Shown piece after piece: positions 43,454-52,402 of a stretch of 64,000 nucleotides of DNA; the stretch's first letter is position 1; each line of letters begins with the position of its first letter. Location: NCBI GenBank assembly GCA_029261795.1, contig JAJDAP010000072.1, positions 28,145 through 92,144 of the forward strand. The letters run 5' to 3'. Below the pieces are notes generated by a model. It saw nothing but the letters and a program-made list of their open reading frames with translations, did no database searches and was not told where the DNA came from. The stretch comes from Deltaproteobacteria bacterium. Lineage in GTDB: Bacteria; Myxococcota_A; UBA9160; UBA6930. Both the position numbers and the translations under genes were made by a program.

Positions 43454-44238
43454 CCCCCCTCCCCCTCCGCGCCGGAAGATAACGGCTCCCGAGGCCGAAG
43501 CCGGAACAGCGCGGGGGAAAGCTCGGGATTCTGCTCGACCTCCTGGAAGCGAACGCGGACTCGACCCCCATTCGCCGGGAAGTCGAGCGCGATGCTGAGC
43601 GGAAAGGCGCTGCCCCCCTCCGGCTCCTGCCACTCGTCGTACCGGGCGACGACCCAGTCGTGGCCATCGGGGTGCCAGCGATATCCGCGCAGGTGGCCGG
43701 CCGAATCGAAACGAAACGTCCGGTCGGCGTAGGAAATCACGGCCTCGCCGCTAGCGCCGTCCCAAGCGACGAGGTGCACCGCACCGGAGCCCGGCGACTC
43801 CGGCGCCGCGAGCAGCACCGAGACCGCGGCCGCCGGTGCCAGCGGCACGCCAAGGACCTCCCACAACACACCGGGGTGTACCGTCCCGTGCTCGATCTCG
43901 GGCGAGGGAGCACGGAAGACGTCGTAACCATCGCCATCCGTCGCCAGCACCATCGAGCGTTGGCCTAACAAGCCCAGAACCTCGATCCGCAACCGAGCGG
44001 GCTTCTCGAGCAGGAGTAGCTGACGCGTGAAGGCCTCACCGGAAGCGCCGTCGACCTCGGTTCGGGCGCGGGCCCGCAGCGAACGGAGCTCGTCGTGGCG
44101 CTCGGCAAGCGCGGCCAGGTAGCCGTTGGCGCGAACCTGGAGTTCATCGGGAACGGGCGCCACGGCCGCGGTACGACAGCCGGATACGGCAAGCGTCGCG
44201 ATCACGAGAAGTCCTCGAAGGGCCCGGCGCCTCGTCAT
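43450..44238 (-). CDS. LolB-like outer-membrane lipoprotein
   Basis: A 262-residue lipoprotein. The signal ends in LAVSGCRT (lipobox). The mature part resembles LolB/DUF4292 half-barrels: LAERHDELRSLRARARTEVDG, FTRQLLLLEKPARLRIEVLGLLGQRSMVLATDGDGYDVF, GVLWEVLGVPL, AVISYADRTFRFDSAGHLRGY. LolB-type folds carry acyl chains. ATG at 44238 shares TGATG with the TPR stop. A LolB-like protein heading an Opp operon is unexpected and suggests a lipid- or lipopeptide-linked substrate (inference). Confidence 0.72.
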   Translation of the reverse strand: MTRRRALRGLLVIATLAVSGCRTAAVAPVPDELQVRANGYLAALAERHDELRSLRARARTEVDGASGEAFTRQLLLLEKPARLRIEVLGLLGQRSMVLATDGDGYDVFRAPSPEIEHGTVHPGVLWEVLGVPLAPAAAVSVLLAAPESPGSGAVHLVAWDGASGEAVISYADRTFRFDSAGHLRGYRWHPDGHDWVVARYDEWQEPEGGSAFPLSIALDFPANGGRVRVRFQEVEQNPELSPALFRLRPREPLSSGAEGEGG

Positions 44239-46067
44239 CACGGACGCGACATCTCCTCGCGGAGGGCTTCGAGCTTCTTCTCGAGATCCGGCTGTTCGAC
44301 TGGACGGTGCCCACGCGCCATGGCGTCTTCGTAGCGAGCCAATGCCTCGGGCGCGCGGCCCAGGGCGCGGTAGACATCGCCGAGATGTTCGGAGATCACC
44401 GGGTCGCCGCCGGACAGGCTCTCGGCCCGCAGCAGCTCGGTTTCGGCGCGGAGCAGCCAGCTGCGCGCCTCGCTTTCGTGGCCGCGTTCGAGCAGGGGCT
44501 TTGCACGCTGGAAGAAGACCCAACCGAGACTGTCGGTGATGAACCCGTCCTCGGGTCTCACCTCGAGGGCGCGAGAGATCAACAACTCTGCCTGGTCGAG
44601 ATCTTCACCCTGCTCGGCCAGCGCATAGCCCACATAGTTCAACGCCGCGGCATGACGGCCATCCGCCTCGAGAACCCGTTCCATCCAGGTCAGGGCCTCC
44701 GAGCCGCGGCCACCTTCGCCATGCAGCAGGCCGATCTGGTACAGGACCTCGACGTCCGGGTGCTCGGGTACCAGTAGCGCCTCGAGGTCCGAGATCGCGC
44801 CGTCGCGCTCCCCAGCTCGGGCTCGCAGGGAAGAACGGTAGAGCTGAACGGCGCGACGCTGCTCGGCGAGCAGGGCCCGGTCGAGAGAATCGATCGCCCT
44901 GGCAAGATCGCCGCGCTCTTCGTACAGATCTGCCACCTGGATCCGTGCGTCGACATAACGATCCTGGCCTGGCTCGATCGCATCGAGCACGGCCAGCGCG
45001 TCGTCGGGCTTACCGGCCTCACGACGCACGACGCCAAGGAAGAATGCCAGCTCGGATTGCTGCGGTAGCACTGCGAAGGCGCGAGCGAAGCGACCTTCCG
45101 CCCGCTCCCACGCCTCGTCTTCGTAGTCGAGAAACGCCAGCCGGAGCGTCGCGCGAAGGTCCGTCGGATGTGCGCGCTCGATGGTCTCGAGCGTTTCCAC
45201 CGCCGCCCGCCGTTGCCCCAGCTCGATCTCGGCGTCCGCCTTGGCGATGAGCGTGGCGTGATGCTCGGGATTGATCGCGAGAATCTCGTTGTAGACGCCG
45301 AGCTCGCCGATGCGATCCCCGCGGTTGCGACGACTCTCCGCGATCGCGAGATAGAGCCGGATGTCGGAGGGATGCTCCGCCAACCCGTCGCGTAGAATTC
45401 GTTCGGCGGTGGCAGGATCGCCGAGGCCTTCCATGGCTGCCGACAGCAGCAGGATCCCGCGCACCTGGTCGGGCTCGTTCGCCTCGAGCCAGACCGCGAC
45501 ATCGCGCGCCGCTTCGAATTGCTGGATCGCGAAGTACGCGCTCGAGAGAATCACGGCCGCGTCCGGGCTGACGGGGTCTCCCTCGTCGTCGGTCAGGACT
45601 TCCCGGGCCGCATCGACTTCCTGTTGCTCGGCGTAGAGCGAACCGAGGAAGAGGCGCAGCGGCAGTTGGCGGTTGCCACCGTCCCAGGCGTGTTCGGCGA
45701 ACTCGAGGGCCTCCGCTGGGCGGTTCAGTTTGGCGGCAAGATCGACCATGTGCAGCCAGACCGGTGCTTCGGGGTCGAGGGCCAGGACGCGTAGGTAGGC
45801 GGCCAGGGCCTCTTCGTGTCGGCCCTCTCTGGCCAGCTCGTTGGCGACCAGGAATTCATAGTCCGCTGAAACGCGCACCGAAGGCGGTTCCGGCGCCTGA
45901 TGCTCGACGCGCAGATCTTCGAGCGGGGCGAGATCGGGCTGCGTCGGCACGTCGGCACCGGCCGGGCCGAAGACGCCCGCACAGCCGAACAAGCCGACAG
46001 GGCCGAAGAACACTCCTACCAACAGGAGAGGAGCCCAAGCTCCGCTGCGCGCTGCGCCTTGTCTCAT
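44238..46067 (-). CDS. TPR-repeat lipoprotein
   Basis: A 609-residue exported TPR protein. The N terminus has a hydrophobic stretch (PLLLVGVFFGPVGLFGCAG) ending in a probable lipobox. About 14 tetratricopeptide repeats cover residues 70-600, for example YEFLVANELAREGRHEEALAAY, VWLHMVDLAAKLNRPAEALEF, AAILSSAYF-type and ALARYEDAMARGHRPVEQ. It starts the operon TPR-LolB-OppABCDF. TPR lipoproteins usually act as scaffolds at the outer membrane; here a role in passing the Opp substrate is inference from gene order. Confidence 0.85.
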   Translation of the reverse strand: MRQGAARSGAWAPLLLVGVFFGPVGLFGCAGVFGPAGADVPTQPDLAPLEDLRVEHQAPEPPSVRVSADYEFLVANELAREGRHEEALAAYLRVLALDPEAPVWLHMVDLAAKLNRPAEALEFAEHAWDGGNRQLPLRLFLGSLYAEQQEVDAAREVLTDDEGDPVSPDAAVILSSAYFAIQQFEAARDVAVWLEANEPDQVRGILLLSAAMEGLGDPATAERILRDGLAEHPSDIRLYLAIAESRRNRGDRIGELGVYNEILAINPEHHATLIAKADAEIELGQRRAAVETLETIERAHPTDLRATLRLAFLDYEDEAWERAEGRFARAFAVLPQQSELAFFLGVVRREAGKPDDALAVLDAIEPGQDRYVDARIQVADLYEERGDLARAIDSLDRALLAEQRRAVQLYRSSLRARAGERDGAISDLEALLVPEHPDVEVLYQIGLLHGEGGRGSEALTWMERVLEADGRHAAALNYVGYALAEQGEDLDQAELLISRALEVRPEDGFITDSLGWVFFQRAKPLLERGHESEARSWLLRAETELLRAESLSGGDPVISEHLGDVYRALGRAPEALARYEDAMARGHRPVEQPDLEKKLEALREEMSRP

Positions 46068-46216
46068 CCGCCTTCGTCACTCCCCTACGTGCGGCGCCTG
46101 CCGATCAGGCCAACCGTCGTCCAACCCGTCGGTGCCGGATCGGACACGAACGCCCCGTCCGCTGCAAGCGCTGCCGGGTCTCTTCGGCCGCCCGGGAGGA
46201 GAGCTTGGGGGCGTCG

Positions 46217-46825
46217 CTACGAGAGGTAGCCCTTCTCCACGAGATACGAAACGAGGGTCGAAACACTCTCTTCCACGGTTTGACCCGCGGTATCCACGAC
46301 GAGTTCCGGATCATTCGGCTCTTCGTAGGGAGCGGAGATTCCGGTGAATTCGGGGATCTCGCCGGCACGAGCCTTCTTGTAGAGCCCCTTCGGGTCGCGC
46401 TCTTCGCAGGTCGCGACGTCGGCCTTCACGTAGACCTCGATGAAGTCGCCCTTGTCGAACAGCTCCCGGGCCTGATCGCGATCGGCGCGATAGGGGGAGA
46501 TGAACGATGTGAACACGAGCACCCCGCTGTCCGTGAACAGCTTCGAGACCTCACCGATCCGGCGAATGTTCTCGGTGCGATCCTCGGGCGAGAAACCGAG
46601 GTTCTTGTTCAGGCCATGGCGCACATTGTCGCCGTCGAGCACGTAGGCGAGCCGGCCGCGGTTCACGAGCTCGGCCTCGACGGCGACGGCGACCGTGCTC
46701 TTGCCGGAGCCGGACAAGCCCGTCAGCCAGATGGTGGCGCCCTTCTGCCCGAGCACCTTCTCGCGCTCGGCGCGGCCGATCTGGCCGCCGTGCCATGTAA
46801 TGTTGGTCGCCTTCTGGTCTGCCAC
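46217..46825 (-). CDS. cysC: Adenylyl-sulfate kinase
   Basis: A 202-residue APS kinase making PAPS, for assimilation or sulfation. Motifs are [21 protein letters not shown] (P-loop), [19 protein letters not shown] and [16 protein letters not shown]. The N-terminal [22 protein letters not shown] is typical. I start at the GTG at 46825, since GGAG lies 8 bases upstream; a GTG two codons earlier is too near it. No sulfate adenylyltransferase genes are adjacent. A 41-base gap separates it from the cysteine desulfurase upstream. Confidence 0.95.
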   Translation of the reverse strand: MADQKATNITWHGGQIGRAEREKVLGQKGATIWLTGLSGSGKSTVAVAVEAELVNRGRLAYVLDGDNVRHGLNKNLGFSPEDRTENIRRIGEVSKLFTDSGVLVFTSFISPYRADRDQARELFDKGDFIEVYVKADVATCEERDPKGLYKKARAGEIPEFTGISAPYEEPNDPELVVDTAGQTVEESVSTLVSYLVEKGYLS

Positions 46826-46866
46826 TGTCACTTCTCCGCGTACCCGGGAATTCGAGAGAGCGCAGC

Positions 46867-48084
46867 TTAGCGGTCGGCACCATCGGAGGCGACCGGCTCG
46901 GGCCCCGCGGCCTCCGACGGCGCGGGGGCCTGGGCTCGCAGCTGTGCAACTTCCTCCGCAATGCGCCGGGCCGCCGTCAGGATCTCGGCCTCGCTGGTGC
47001 CTCGACCCAGTCCGAAGCGCAGTGAACCGCGAATTCGCGCGTCGTCGTGGCCGCAGGCGCGCAGCACGTGGGAGAGTTCGGGCTTCGCCGAGGCGCAGGC
47101 CGAGCCGGTCGAAAGCGCCAGCTCGGGAAGCTTTGCGATCAACGCGTCTGCGGTGACGCCCGAGAACGAGACATTGAGATTGCCCGGAAGGCGTCCACTG
47201 CCGAGCGCGGGGCCATTCAGCACGACGGAACCGGCCTGTTTCTCGAACTCCGCCCAGAGCCGATCTCGGAGGCCTGCCACCCGCAGGGTCTCCTCGGCAC
47301 ATTCCGAAACGGCGAGTTCCACGGCGTGGCCGAGGCCCACCACCAGCGGTATGGGCAGTGTCCCCGAGCGCAGGCCGCGCTCGTGGCCACCGCCATACAC
47401 GAGCGGTTCGATGCGGATCCGTTTCCCCGTCGGCCGACGGCGACGTCGAACGTAGAGGGCGCCCACGCCCTTCGGTCCGTAGAGCTTGTGGCCCGAGATC
47501 GAGAGCAGGTCGATGCCGAGGGCCTCGACGTCGAACGGAATCTTCCCGATGGCCTGGGCTGCGTCGCAGTGGAACAACACGTCGCGCGCCGCGGTACGCT
47601 CGGCGATCTCGGCCAACGGCGCGATCGTGCCGATCTCGCTGTTCGCGGCCATCACCGAGACGAGTACCGTCTTGTCGGTGATCGCGTCGGCCACCGCGTC
47701 CGGGTCGACGAAGCCCTCGGCGTCGACGGGCAGGACGCTGAGCGCCGCCCCGCGCCTAGCAAGCGCCGCGCAGGTATCGAGCACGGCCGCGTGCTCCGTC
47801 GCGGCACAGACGATGTGGCCACCCCCGGCGGCCAGCCAGGCACCCTGGAGGGCGAGGTTGTCGCTCTCGGTGGCGCCGCTGGTGAAGATCACCTCGCGGG
47901 GTTCGGCCGCGCCGAGCGCTGAGGCCAGCCGCTCGCGGGCCAGCTCGAGCGCCGCGTCGGCGCGCCAGCCGAAACGGTGGGTCTGACTCGAAGCGTTCCC
48001 GAAATCCTCCGTGAAGTACGGAAGCATGGCCTCGAGCACCCGCCGATCCACCGGCGTCGTCGCATGGTGATCCAGGTAGATCAA
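46867..48084 (-). CDS. Cysteine desulfurase (NifS/IscS type)
   Basis: A 405-residue PLP enzyme that takes sulfur from cysteine. The N terminus is [24 protein letters not shown]; the PLP lysine is in [21 protein letters not shown], and the persulfide cysteine in [21 protein letters not shown]. Start is the TTG at 48084 with AGGAG six bases upstream (48091-48095). The C terminus is longer than IscS. The 37-bp palindrome lies between it and the A-type carrier gene upstream. Confidence 0.94.
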   Translation of the reverse strand: MIYLDHHATTPVDRRVLEAMLPYFTEDFGNASSQTHRFGWRADAALELARERLASALGAAEPREVIFTSGATESDNLALQGAWLAAGGGHIVCAATEHAAVLDTCAALARRGAALSVLPVDAEGFVDPDAVADAITDKTVLVSVMAANSEIGTIAPLAEIAERTAARDVLFHCDAAQAIGKIPFDVEALGIDLLSISGHKLYGPKGVGALYVRRRRRPTGKRIRIEPLVYGGGHERGLRSGTLPIPLVVGLGHAVELAVSECAEETLRVAGLRDRLWAEFEKQAGSVVLNGPALGSGRLPGNLNVSFSGVTADALIAKLPELALSTGSACASAKPELSHVLRACGHDDARIRGSLRFGLGRGTSEAEILTAARRIAEEVAQLRAQAPAPSEAAGPEPVASDGADR

Positions 48085-48097
48085 CGCACACTCCTGA

Positions 48098-48174
48098 CGG
48101 GGACGGACTCCTCGAGTTTCACAATTGCAAGTTTTTCAAACTTGCAATTGTGAAACTCGAGGAGTCCGTCCCCG
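48098..48174. repeat. Perfect 37-bp-arm palindrome (REP/REPIN-like element)
   Basis: The arms 48098-48134 and 48138-48174 are exact inverted copies of 37 bases, with loop TTC. Outer ends read GGGGACGGACTCC, then CTCGAGTTTCACAATTGCAA; the inner part is AT-rich. It fills the gap between an A-type Fe-S carrier gene and the cysteine desulfurase, ending 2 bases before the AGGAG of the latter. The GGGGAC-type ends recall REP-like palindromes mobilised by RAYT (REP-associated tyrosine) transposases; that is from memory of similar elements. No second copy was noticed in the window. Confidence 0.9.
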
Positions 48175-48177
48175 CTC

Positions 48178-48510
48178 TCAGGCGCCGAAGGATTGGCCGC
48201 AGCCGCAGGTGTTTGCGGCGTTCGGGTTGTCGATCTTGAAGCCCGACTCCATCAGGGAATCAATGTAATCGAGGGTGGTGCCGACCAGGTAGAGCGCGCT
48301 CTTCTCGTCGACCCGGACCCTGACGCCCTCGCTCTTGACCTCGGTGTCGTCCTCGCGTTCGGCGTCGTCGAACATCAGCTGATATTGGAGGCCGGAGCAG
48401 CCGCCGCCGACGACCTTCATGCGCAGCGCGTGGGTATCGAGCTTTCCCTCGGTATCGAGCAGGCGCTTGATCTGCTGGGCCGCGGCTTCGGTGACATTGA
48501 CAACGGACAT
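48178..48510 (-). CDS. A-type iron-sulfur carrier protein (IscA/ErpA family)
   Basis: A 110-residue HesB-fold protein delivering Fe-S clusters. It has VNVTEAAAQQIKRLLDTEG at the N terminus, MKVVGGGCSGLQYQL (first cysteine) and TCGCGQSFGA (CxC at the C terminus), the three cluster ligands. ATG at 48510 follows GGGAGTCCAGC; the longer open frame upstream lacks homology. It is upstream of the cysteine desulfurase, but the palindrome between them may separate their expression. Confidence 0.94.
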   Translation of the reverse strand: MSVVNVTEAAAQQIKRLLDTEGKLDTHALRMKVVGGGCSGLQYQLMFDDAEREDDTEVKSEGVRVRVDEKSALYLVGTTLDYIDSLMESGFKIDNPNAANTCGCGQSFGA

Positions 48511-48571
48511 GCTGGACTCCCGTGCACCTTGATTCGGTTGCACCGGAGGAAGGTAGCAGAGAATTCTCGAT

Positions 48572-48589
48572 ACCGGACTATATCGGTCC
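48572..48589. promoter_or_regulatory. Palindromic site upstream of the Fe-S carrier gene
   Basis: ACCGGACTATATCGGTCC contains nested inverted repeats (ACCG/CGGT and GGAC/GTCC) and on the minus strand a TATAGT -10-like hexamer. It lies 62 bases before the carrier start. A Rrf2/IscR-type regulator is a natural candidate but no such gene is in the window. Confidence 0.35.
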
Positions 48590-48590
48590 G

Positions 48591-49337
48591 CTATGAATTC
48601 CCCGAGGGGGTCAGCCACAGGAAGATCTCGCGATTTCCCTTCGGCCCAGCCACCCGGCTATCGGCCTGCCCAAGTGCCCGATAGCCGAGGCCCTCGGCGC
48701 AGCGCTTTACCTCGGCGACGGCCAGCGCCCGGTCGGCGTCGGAGCGGACCACGCCGCCCTTTCCCACCTTTTCGCGACCGACCTCGAACTGCGGCTTCAC
48801 CATCACCAACAATTCGGCTTCGGGCGCGACTTCGGGCAGACGTGGCAACAACAGCGTCGACGAGATGAACGACACGTCCACGGTGACCAGACCGATCTGC
48901 TCGGGTACCTGAGCCGGAAGCAGTGCGCGGGCGTTGGTGCGATCGAGGACGCGGACGCGTGGATCGTTGCGCAGCGCGCCTTCCATCTGTCCGTAGCCGA
49001 CATCGACAGCCACCACGGCCGCGGCCCCGTGCTTCAACAAACAATCCGTGAAGCCACCGGTGGAGGCGCCGAGGTCGAGGCAGGTCCGGCCCGAGGGATC
49101 GAGCCCCAGATCCTGAAGCGCACCCGCGAGTTTGTCGCCGCCGCGGGAGACATAACGTCGGGTTTCGCCGCGGAGCCGGATCCTTGCGGCTGCGCGCACC
49201 CGTGTCCCGGGCTTGTCGACCGGCACGTCGTCTACCAGCACCTCGCCCAGCCGAATGCGTGCCTGGGCGCGGGTCCGGGTATCGACCAGCCCGTCGGCGA
49301 CGAGGCGCTCGTCGAGGCGCGTGCCCTTCCCGGCCAC
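48591..49337 (-). CDS. tlyA: TlyA-family rRNA 2'-O-methyltransferase
   Basis: A 248-residue protein. An S4 RNA-binding domain (TRLDERLVADGLVDTRTRAQARIRLGEVLVDDVPVDKPG) precedes a FtsJ-like methyltransferase with YVSRGGDKLAGALQ, CLDLGASTGGFTDCLL (SAM motif I), DVSFISSTLLLP and MVKPQFEVGREKVGKGGVV. In mycobacteria TlyA 2'-O-methylates 16S and 23S rRNA; the label hemolysin is historical. GTG at 49337 shares TAGTG with the dxs stop, so it is coupled to dxs. Confidence 0.93.
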   Translation of the reverse strand: MAGKGTRLDERLVADGLVDTRTRAQARIRLGEVLVDDVPVDKPGTRVRAAARIRLRGETRRYVSRGGDKLAGALQDLGLDPSGRTCLDLGASTGGFTDCLLKHGAAAVVAVDVGYGQMEGALRNDPRVRVLDRTNARALLPAQVPEQIGLVTVDVSFISSTLLLPRLPEVAPEAELLVMVKPQFEVGREKVGKGGVVRSDADRALAVAEVKRCAEGLGYRALGQADSRVAGPKGNREIFLWLTPSGNS

Positions 49338-51235
49338 TAGCCCTTCGTGAGTTCCCGAAGCGTCGCGGCGATACCCGGCGCGTCGAGCTGTGCGTCAGCC
49401 AGCTGCAGGTTCGTATCGCCGTGTTCCATCAGCTGGTCCGGCATCGCCAGACAGCGAACGGGGACCTGGACGCCGGACCGCGACAGCACTTCGAGCACCG
49501 CACTGCCGAAGCCGCCCATGCCCGCGTGCTCCTCGACCGTCACCACCGCCCCGACCTTGCGCGCCAACGCCACGATGCGCTCCTCGTCGAGGGGCTTCAC
49601 GAAGCGCGCGTTCAGCACCGCGACCGAGAGTCCCTCTGCGGCCAGCTCGGCCGCCGCCTCCATCGCGTCGTGCGCTCGGGTTCCGTAGGCAATGATCGCC
49701 GCGTCGTCCCCGTCCCGGAGGAGTTCCGCCTCGCCGATCGGAATCGTCTTGACGTCGGGATCCATCGGCACGCCGAAGCCCGCGCCGCGCGGATAGCGCA
49801 CGGCTGCAGGGCCTTCGTACTCGACGGCCGTGCGTACCATGTGCTGGAGCTCGTTCTCGTCTTTCGGCGCCATCACGACGATGTTGGGCAGCGTCCGCAG
49901 GTAGGCGATGTCGTACATGCCCTGATGGGTCGCGCCATCAGCACCGACCAGGCCGGCACGATCCATCGCGAGCGTGACGTCCAGGTTCTGGACGCACACA
50001 TCATGAACGACCTGGTCGTAGGCGCGCTGCAGGAAGGTCGAATAGATCGCGGCAACGGGTTTCATCCCTTCAGCCGCGAGCCCGGCCGCGAACGTCACCG
50101 CGTGCTGCTCGGCGATTCCCACGTCGTAGAAGCGGCTCGGGAACTCCTTCTTGAACATGTCGAGGGAGGTGCCGTCGGCCATGGCGGCCGTGATGCCCAC
50201 GATCCGCTCGTCCTCCTTCGCCAGCGTGATCAACGCCTTGGCGAAGACCTTCTGATATTTGGGCGGGCCCGGCTTCGAGGGCGCGAACTTTCCGCTCTCG
50301 ATCTCGAACTTGCCGACGCCGTGATACTTGAAAGGATCGTTCTGAGCAGGCTCGTAGCCGTAGCCCTTGGCCGTGAGCGCGTGCACGAGGATCGGCCCAT
50401 CGCCCGCGCGCAGCATCTCGCGCACGTTCTCGAAGGTCTCGAGCACCACATCCATGCGATGGCCCTGGATCGGGCCGACGTATTTGAAGCCGAGGGCCTC
50501 GAACAGGAGCCCCGGCGAAAAGAAGACCTTGAGCGATTCCTCGGCCTTCTGCGCCCAGTGCACCATGTCACCGGGCATCGTGCCCAGAAACTCCTTCGCC
50601 CAGTGCTTCATGCGGCGCACCATCGGCGCCGAGAGCTTTCGCGACAGATACGACGACATCGCCCCCACGTTCGGCGAGATCGACATCTCGTTGTCGTTGA
50701 GCACGACCACCAGGTTCTTCTGGCCCAGGTGACCGGCGTGGTTCAGCGCCTCGAAGGCCATGCCCGCGGTCATGCCGCCGTCCCCGATCAACGCGATGCC
50801 GCGCTGGTCCTTGCCCTGGTGCTGGAAGGCTCGGGCCATTCCCAGTGCCGCCGAAATCGAGGTCCCGGCATGGCCGGCGCCGAACGCGTCGAAATCCGAT
50901 TCGTGGCGCCGCAGGAACTTGCCGATGCCGCCATCCTTGCCGATCTGGGAGAACCCCTCACGGCGGCCCGTCAGCATCTTGTGGGCATAACCTTGATGCC
51001 CGACATCGAGGCATAGCTTGTCCGCTGGCGTATCGAAGATGTAGTGGATCGCTGTCAGCAGCTCGACGGCGCCCAGACTCGAGGCCAGATGGCCACCGGT
51101 CTTCGAGACGTTCTCGATGATCTCGGCACGCAAGGCTTCGGCGACCTCGCCCACGCGCTCCCTGGGAAGCGCCCTCAGATCTGCCGGACATGTGATTTGT
51201 TCGAGGATCGATCGATCCACGTCCGCGTTGCTCAT
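49337..51235 (-). CDS. dxs: 1-deoxy-D-xylulose-5-phosphate synthase
   Basis: A 632-residue thiamine-diphosphate enzyme, first step of the MEP isoprenoid pathway. Motifs are TGGHLASSLGAVELLTAIHY, DVGHQGYAHKMLTGR, ALIGDGGMTAGMAFEALNHAG (ThDP GDG...N motif), DRAGLVGADGATHQGMYDI and EEHAGMGGFGSAVLE. Start is the ATG at 51235, in ATGA overlap with ispA; an ATG 24 bases upstream lies within ispA. Coupled to ispA and tlyA as part of a xseA-xseB-ispA-dxs-tlyA string. Confidence 0.98.
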   Translation of the reverse strand: MSNADVDRSILEQITCPADLRALPRERVGEVAEALRAEIIENVSKTGGHLASSLGAVELLTAIHYIFDTPADKLCLDVGHQGYAHKMLTGRREGFSQIGKDGGIGKFLRRHESDFDAFGAGHAGTSISAALGMARAFQHQGKDQRGIALIGDGGMTAGMAFEALNHAGHLGQKNLVVVLNDNEMSISPNVGAMSSYLSRKLSAPMVRRMKHWAKEFLGTMPGDMVHWAQKAEESLKVFFSPGLLFEALGFKYVGPIQGHRMDVVLETFENVREMLRAGDGPILVHALTAKGYGYEPAQNDPFKYHGVGKFEIESGKFAPSKPGPPKYQKVFAKALITLAKEDERIVGITAAMADGTSLDMFKKEFPSRFYDVGIAEQHAVTFAAGLAAEGMKPVAAIYSTFLQRAYDQVVHDVCVQNLDVTLAMDRAGLVGADGATHQGMYDIAYLRTLPNIVVMAPKDENELQHMVRTAVEYEGPAAVRYPRGAGFGVPMDPDVKTIPIGEAELLRDGDDAAIIAYGTRAHDAMEAAAELAAEGLSVAVLNARFVKPLDEERIVALARKVGAVVTVEEHAGMGGFGSAVLEVLSRSGVQVPVRCLAMPDQLMEHGDTNLQLADAQLDAPGIAATLRELTKG

Positions 51236-52077
51236 AGAGGCCTCCCGACCGCATAACATGCCAACTCCCGGAGTGCCTGGGCCTCGGGACCGAAATCATC
51301 GATTCGTGCGAGAGCGCTCTCGAGCAGTGATTGCGCGCGATTCCTCGCACCAGCCTCACCTAGAACCCTCACCATCGAGCACGGTTCCCAGTCTCCGGCA
51401 TCGAGCAGGTCGTCTGCGATCTGGAAGGCCACACCGACTTCCTCGCCGAACTTCGCCAACAAGTCGATCTGGGCCGCAGACGCGCCGCCGAGATGGGCGC
51501 CCGAGGTGATCGAGGCAGCGATCAGGGCCGCCGTCTTGCGCCGGTGAACCGACTCCAGACGGCCCACTTCGTCAGGGGCCCCAGCCGCAAAGGCGAGATC
51601 GTCCACCTGTCCGCCGACCAGACCCCGAGAACTCGCCGCCCGCGCCACCTCCTGCAGGGCGTCCCGGGCACGTTCGGGTGCGAGGTCAGCGGTTTCCCGG
51701 GCGAGTACCTCGAAGGCCAGGGCCTGGAGGGCGTCGCCGGCGAGCAGGGCAGTCGCCTCGTCCCAGGCTTTGTGCACGGTCGGCCGGCCGCGACGTTCGT
51801 CATCGTCGTCCATGCAAGGCAGATCGTCGTGGACGAGCGAGTAGGTGTGGATCAACTCGACGGCGGCGGCGGCCGGAAGGGCCAACTGCCAGTCGCTTCC
51901 GACGGCTTCGCAGCCGGCGAAGGCGAGCGCTGGACGCAGCCGCTTGCCCCCGGGAAACAACAGGTGGCGCATGGCCCCATGCAACGTCGCCGGCGGCGCG
52001 TCGGCAGCGGGTACCAGCTCGTCGAGGAAGGCGTTGATCCGTCCACTTCGGGCCGAGATCGCTTCGGGTTCCCTCAA
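51232..52077 (-). CDS. ispA: Polyprenyl (farnesyl/geranylgeranyl) diphosphate synthase
   Basis: A 281-residue all-helical trans-prenyltransferase. The first Asp-rich motif is SLVHDDLPCMDDDDERRGRPTVHK and the second AFQIADDLLDA. Chain-length residues before the first motif (IHTYSL) fit IspA-type farnesyl synthases; whether the product is C15 or C20 is not decided by the sequence alone. ATG at 52077 overlaps the xseB stop as ATGA. The order xseA-xseB-ispA-dxs is a classic one. Confidence 0.95.
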   Translation of the reverse strand: MREPEAISARSGRINAFLDELVPAADAPPATLHGAMRHLLFPGGKRLRPALAFAGCEAVGSDWQLALPAAAAVELIHTYSLVHDDLPCMDDDDERRGRPTVHKAWDEATALLAGDALQALAFEVLARETADLAPERARDALQEVARAASSRGLVGGQVDDLAFAAGAPDEVGRLESVHRRKTAALIAASITSGAHLGGASAAQIDLLAKFGEEVGVAFQIADDLLDAGDWEPCSMVRVLGEAGARNRAQSLLESALARIDDFGPEAQALRELACYAVGRPL

Positions 52078-52343
52078 CCCGCATCCTCCGCGGGAAGATC
52101 GAAGGGCTCGGTGCCAGCACCCTGGCCGGTCTGGACCAGGATCTCGATGCGTCGATCGGCCGCGTCGAGTTCTCCCGCGCAGCGGCGGGAAAGCGCCACG
52201 CCTTCCTCGAAGGCTGCCAGGGCGGCCTCGAGTTCGAGATCCCCTTCTTCGAGCTGCTCGACGATCGCCTCCAGACGCTCCAGGGCCGCTTCGAAGCTGA
52301 GGTTCTCGTGTGCGTCCTGGGTCGTGTCCGCCGGGGTTCCCAT
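52074..52343 (-). CDS. xseB: Exodeoxyribonuclease VII small subunit
   Basis: An 89-residue helical subunit. The conserved block is LSFEAALERLEAIVEQLEEGDLELEAALAAFEEGVALSRRC, which forms the coiled helices that bind XseA. It is 59 bases downstream of xseA and coupled to ispA. The first few residues (MGTPADTTQDAHEN) are variable. Confidence 0.95.
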   Translation of the reverse strand: MGTPADTTQDAHENLSFEAALERLEAIVEQLEEGDLELEAALAAFEEGVALSRRCAGELDAADRRIEILVQTGQGAGTEPFDLPAEDAG

Positions 52344-52402
52344 CCGACGAAACTTAACGGAACCGGGGCACGCTGCGCCGGCCGGGCTCGGATCTTCGGC
52401 TC

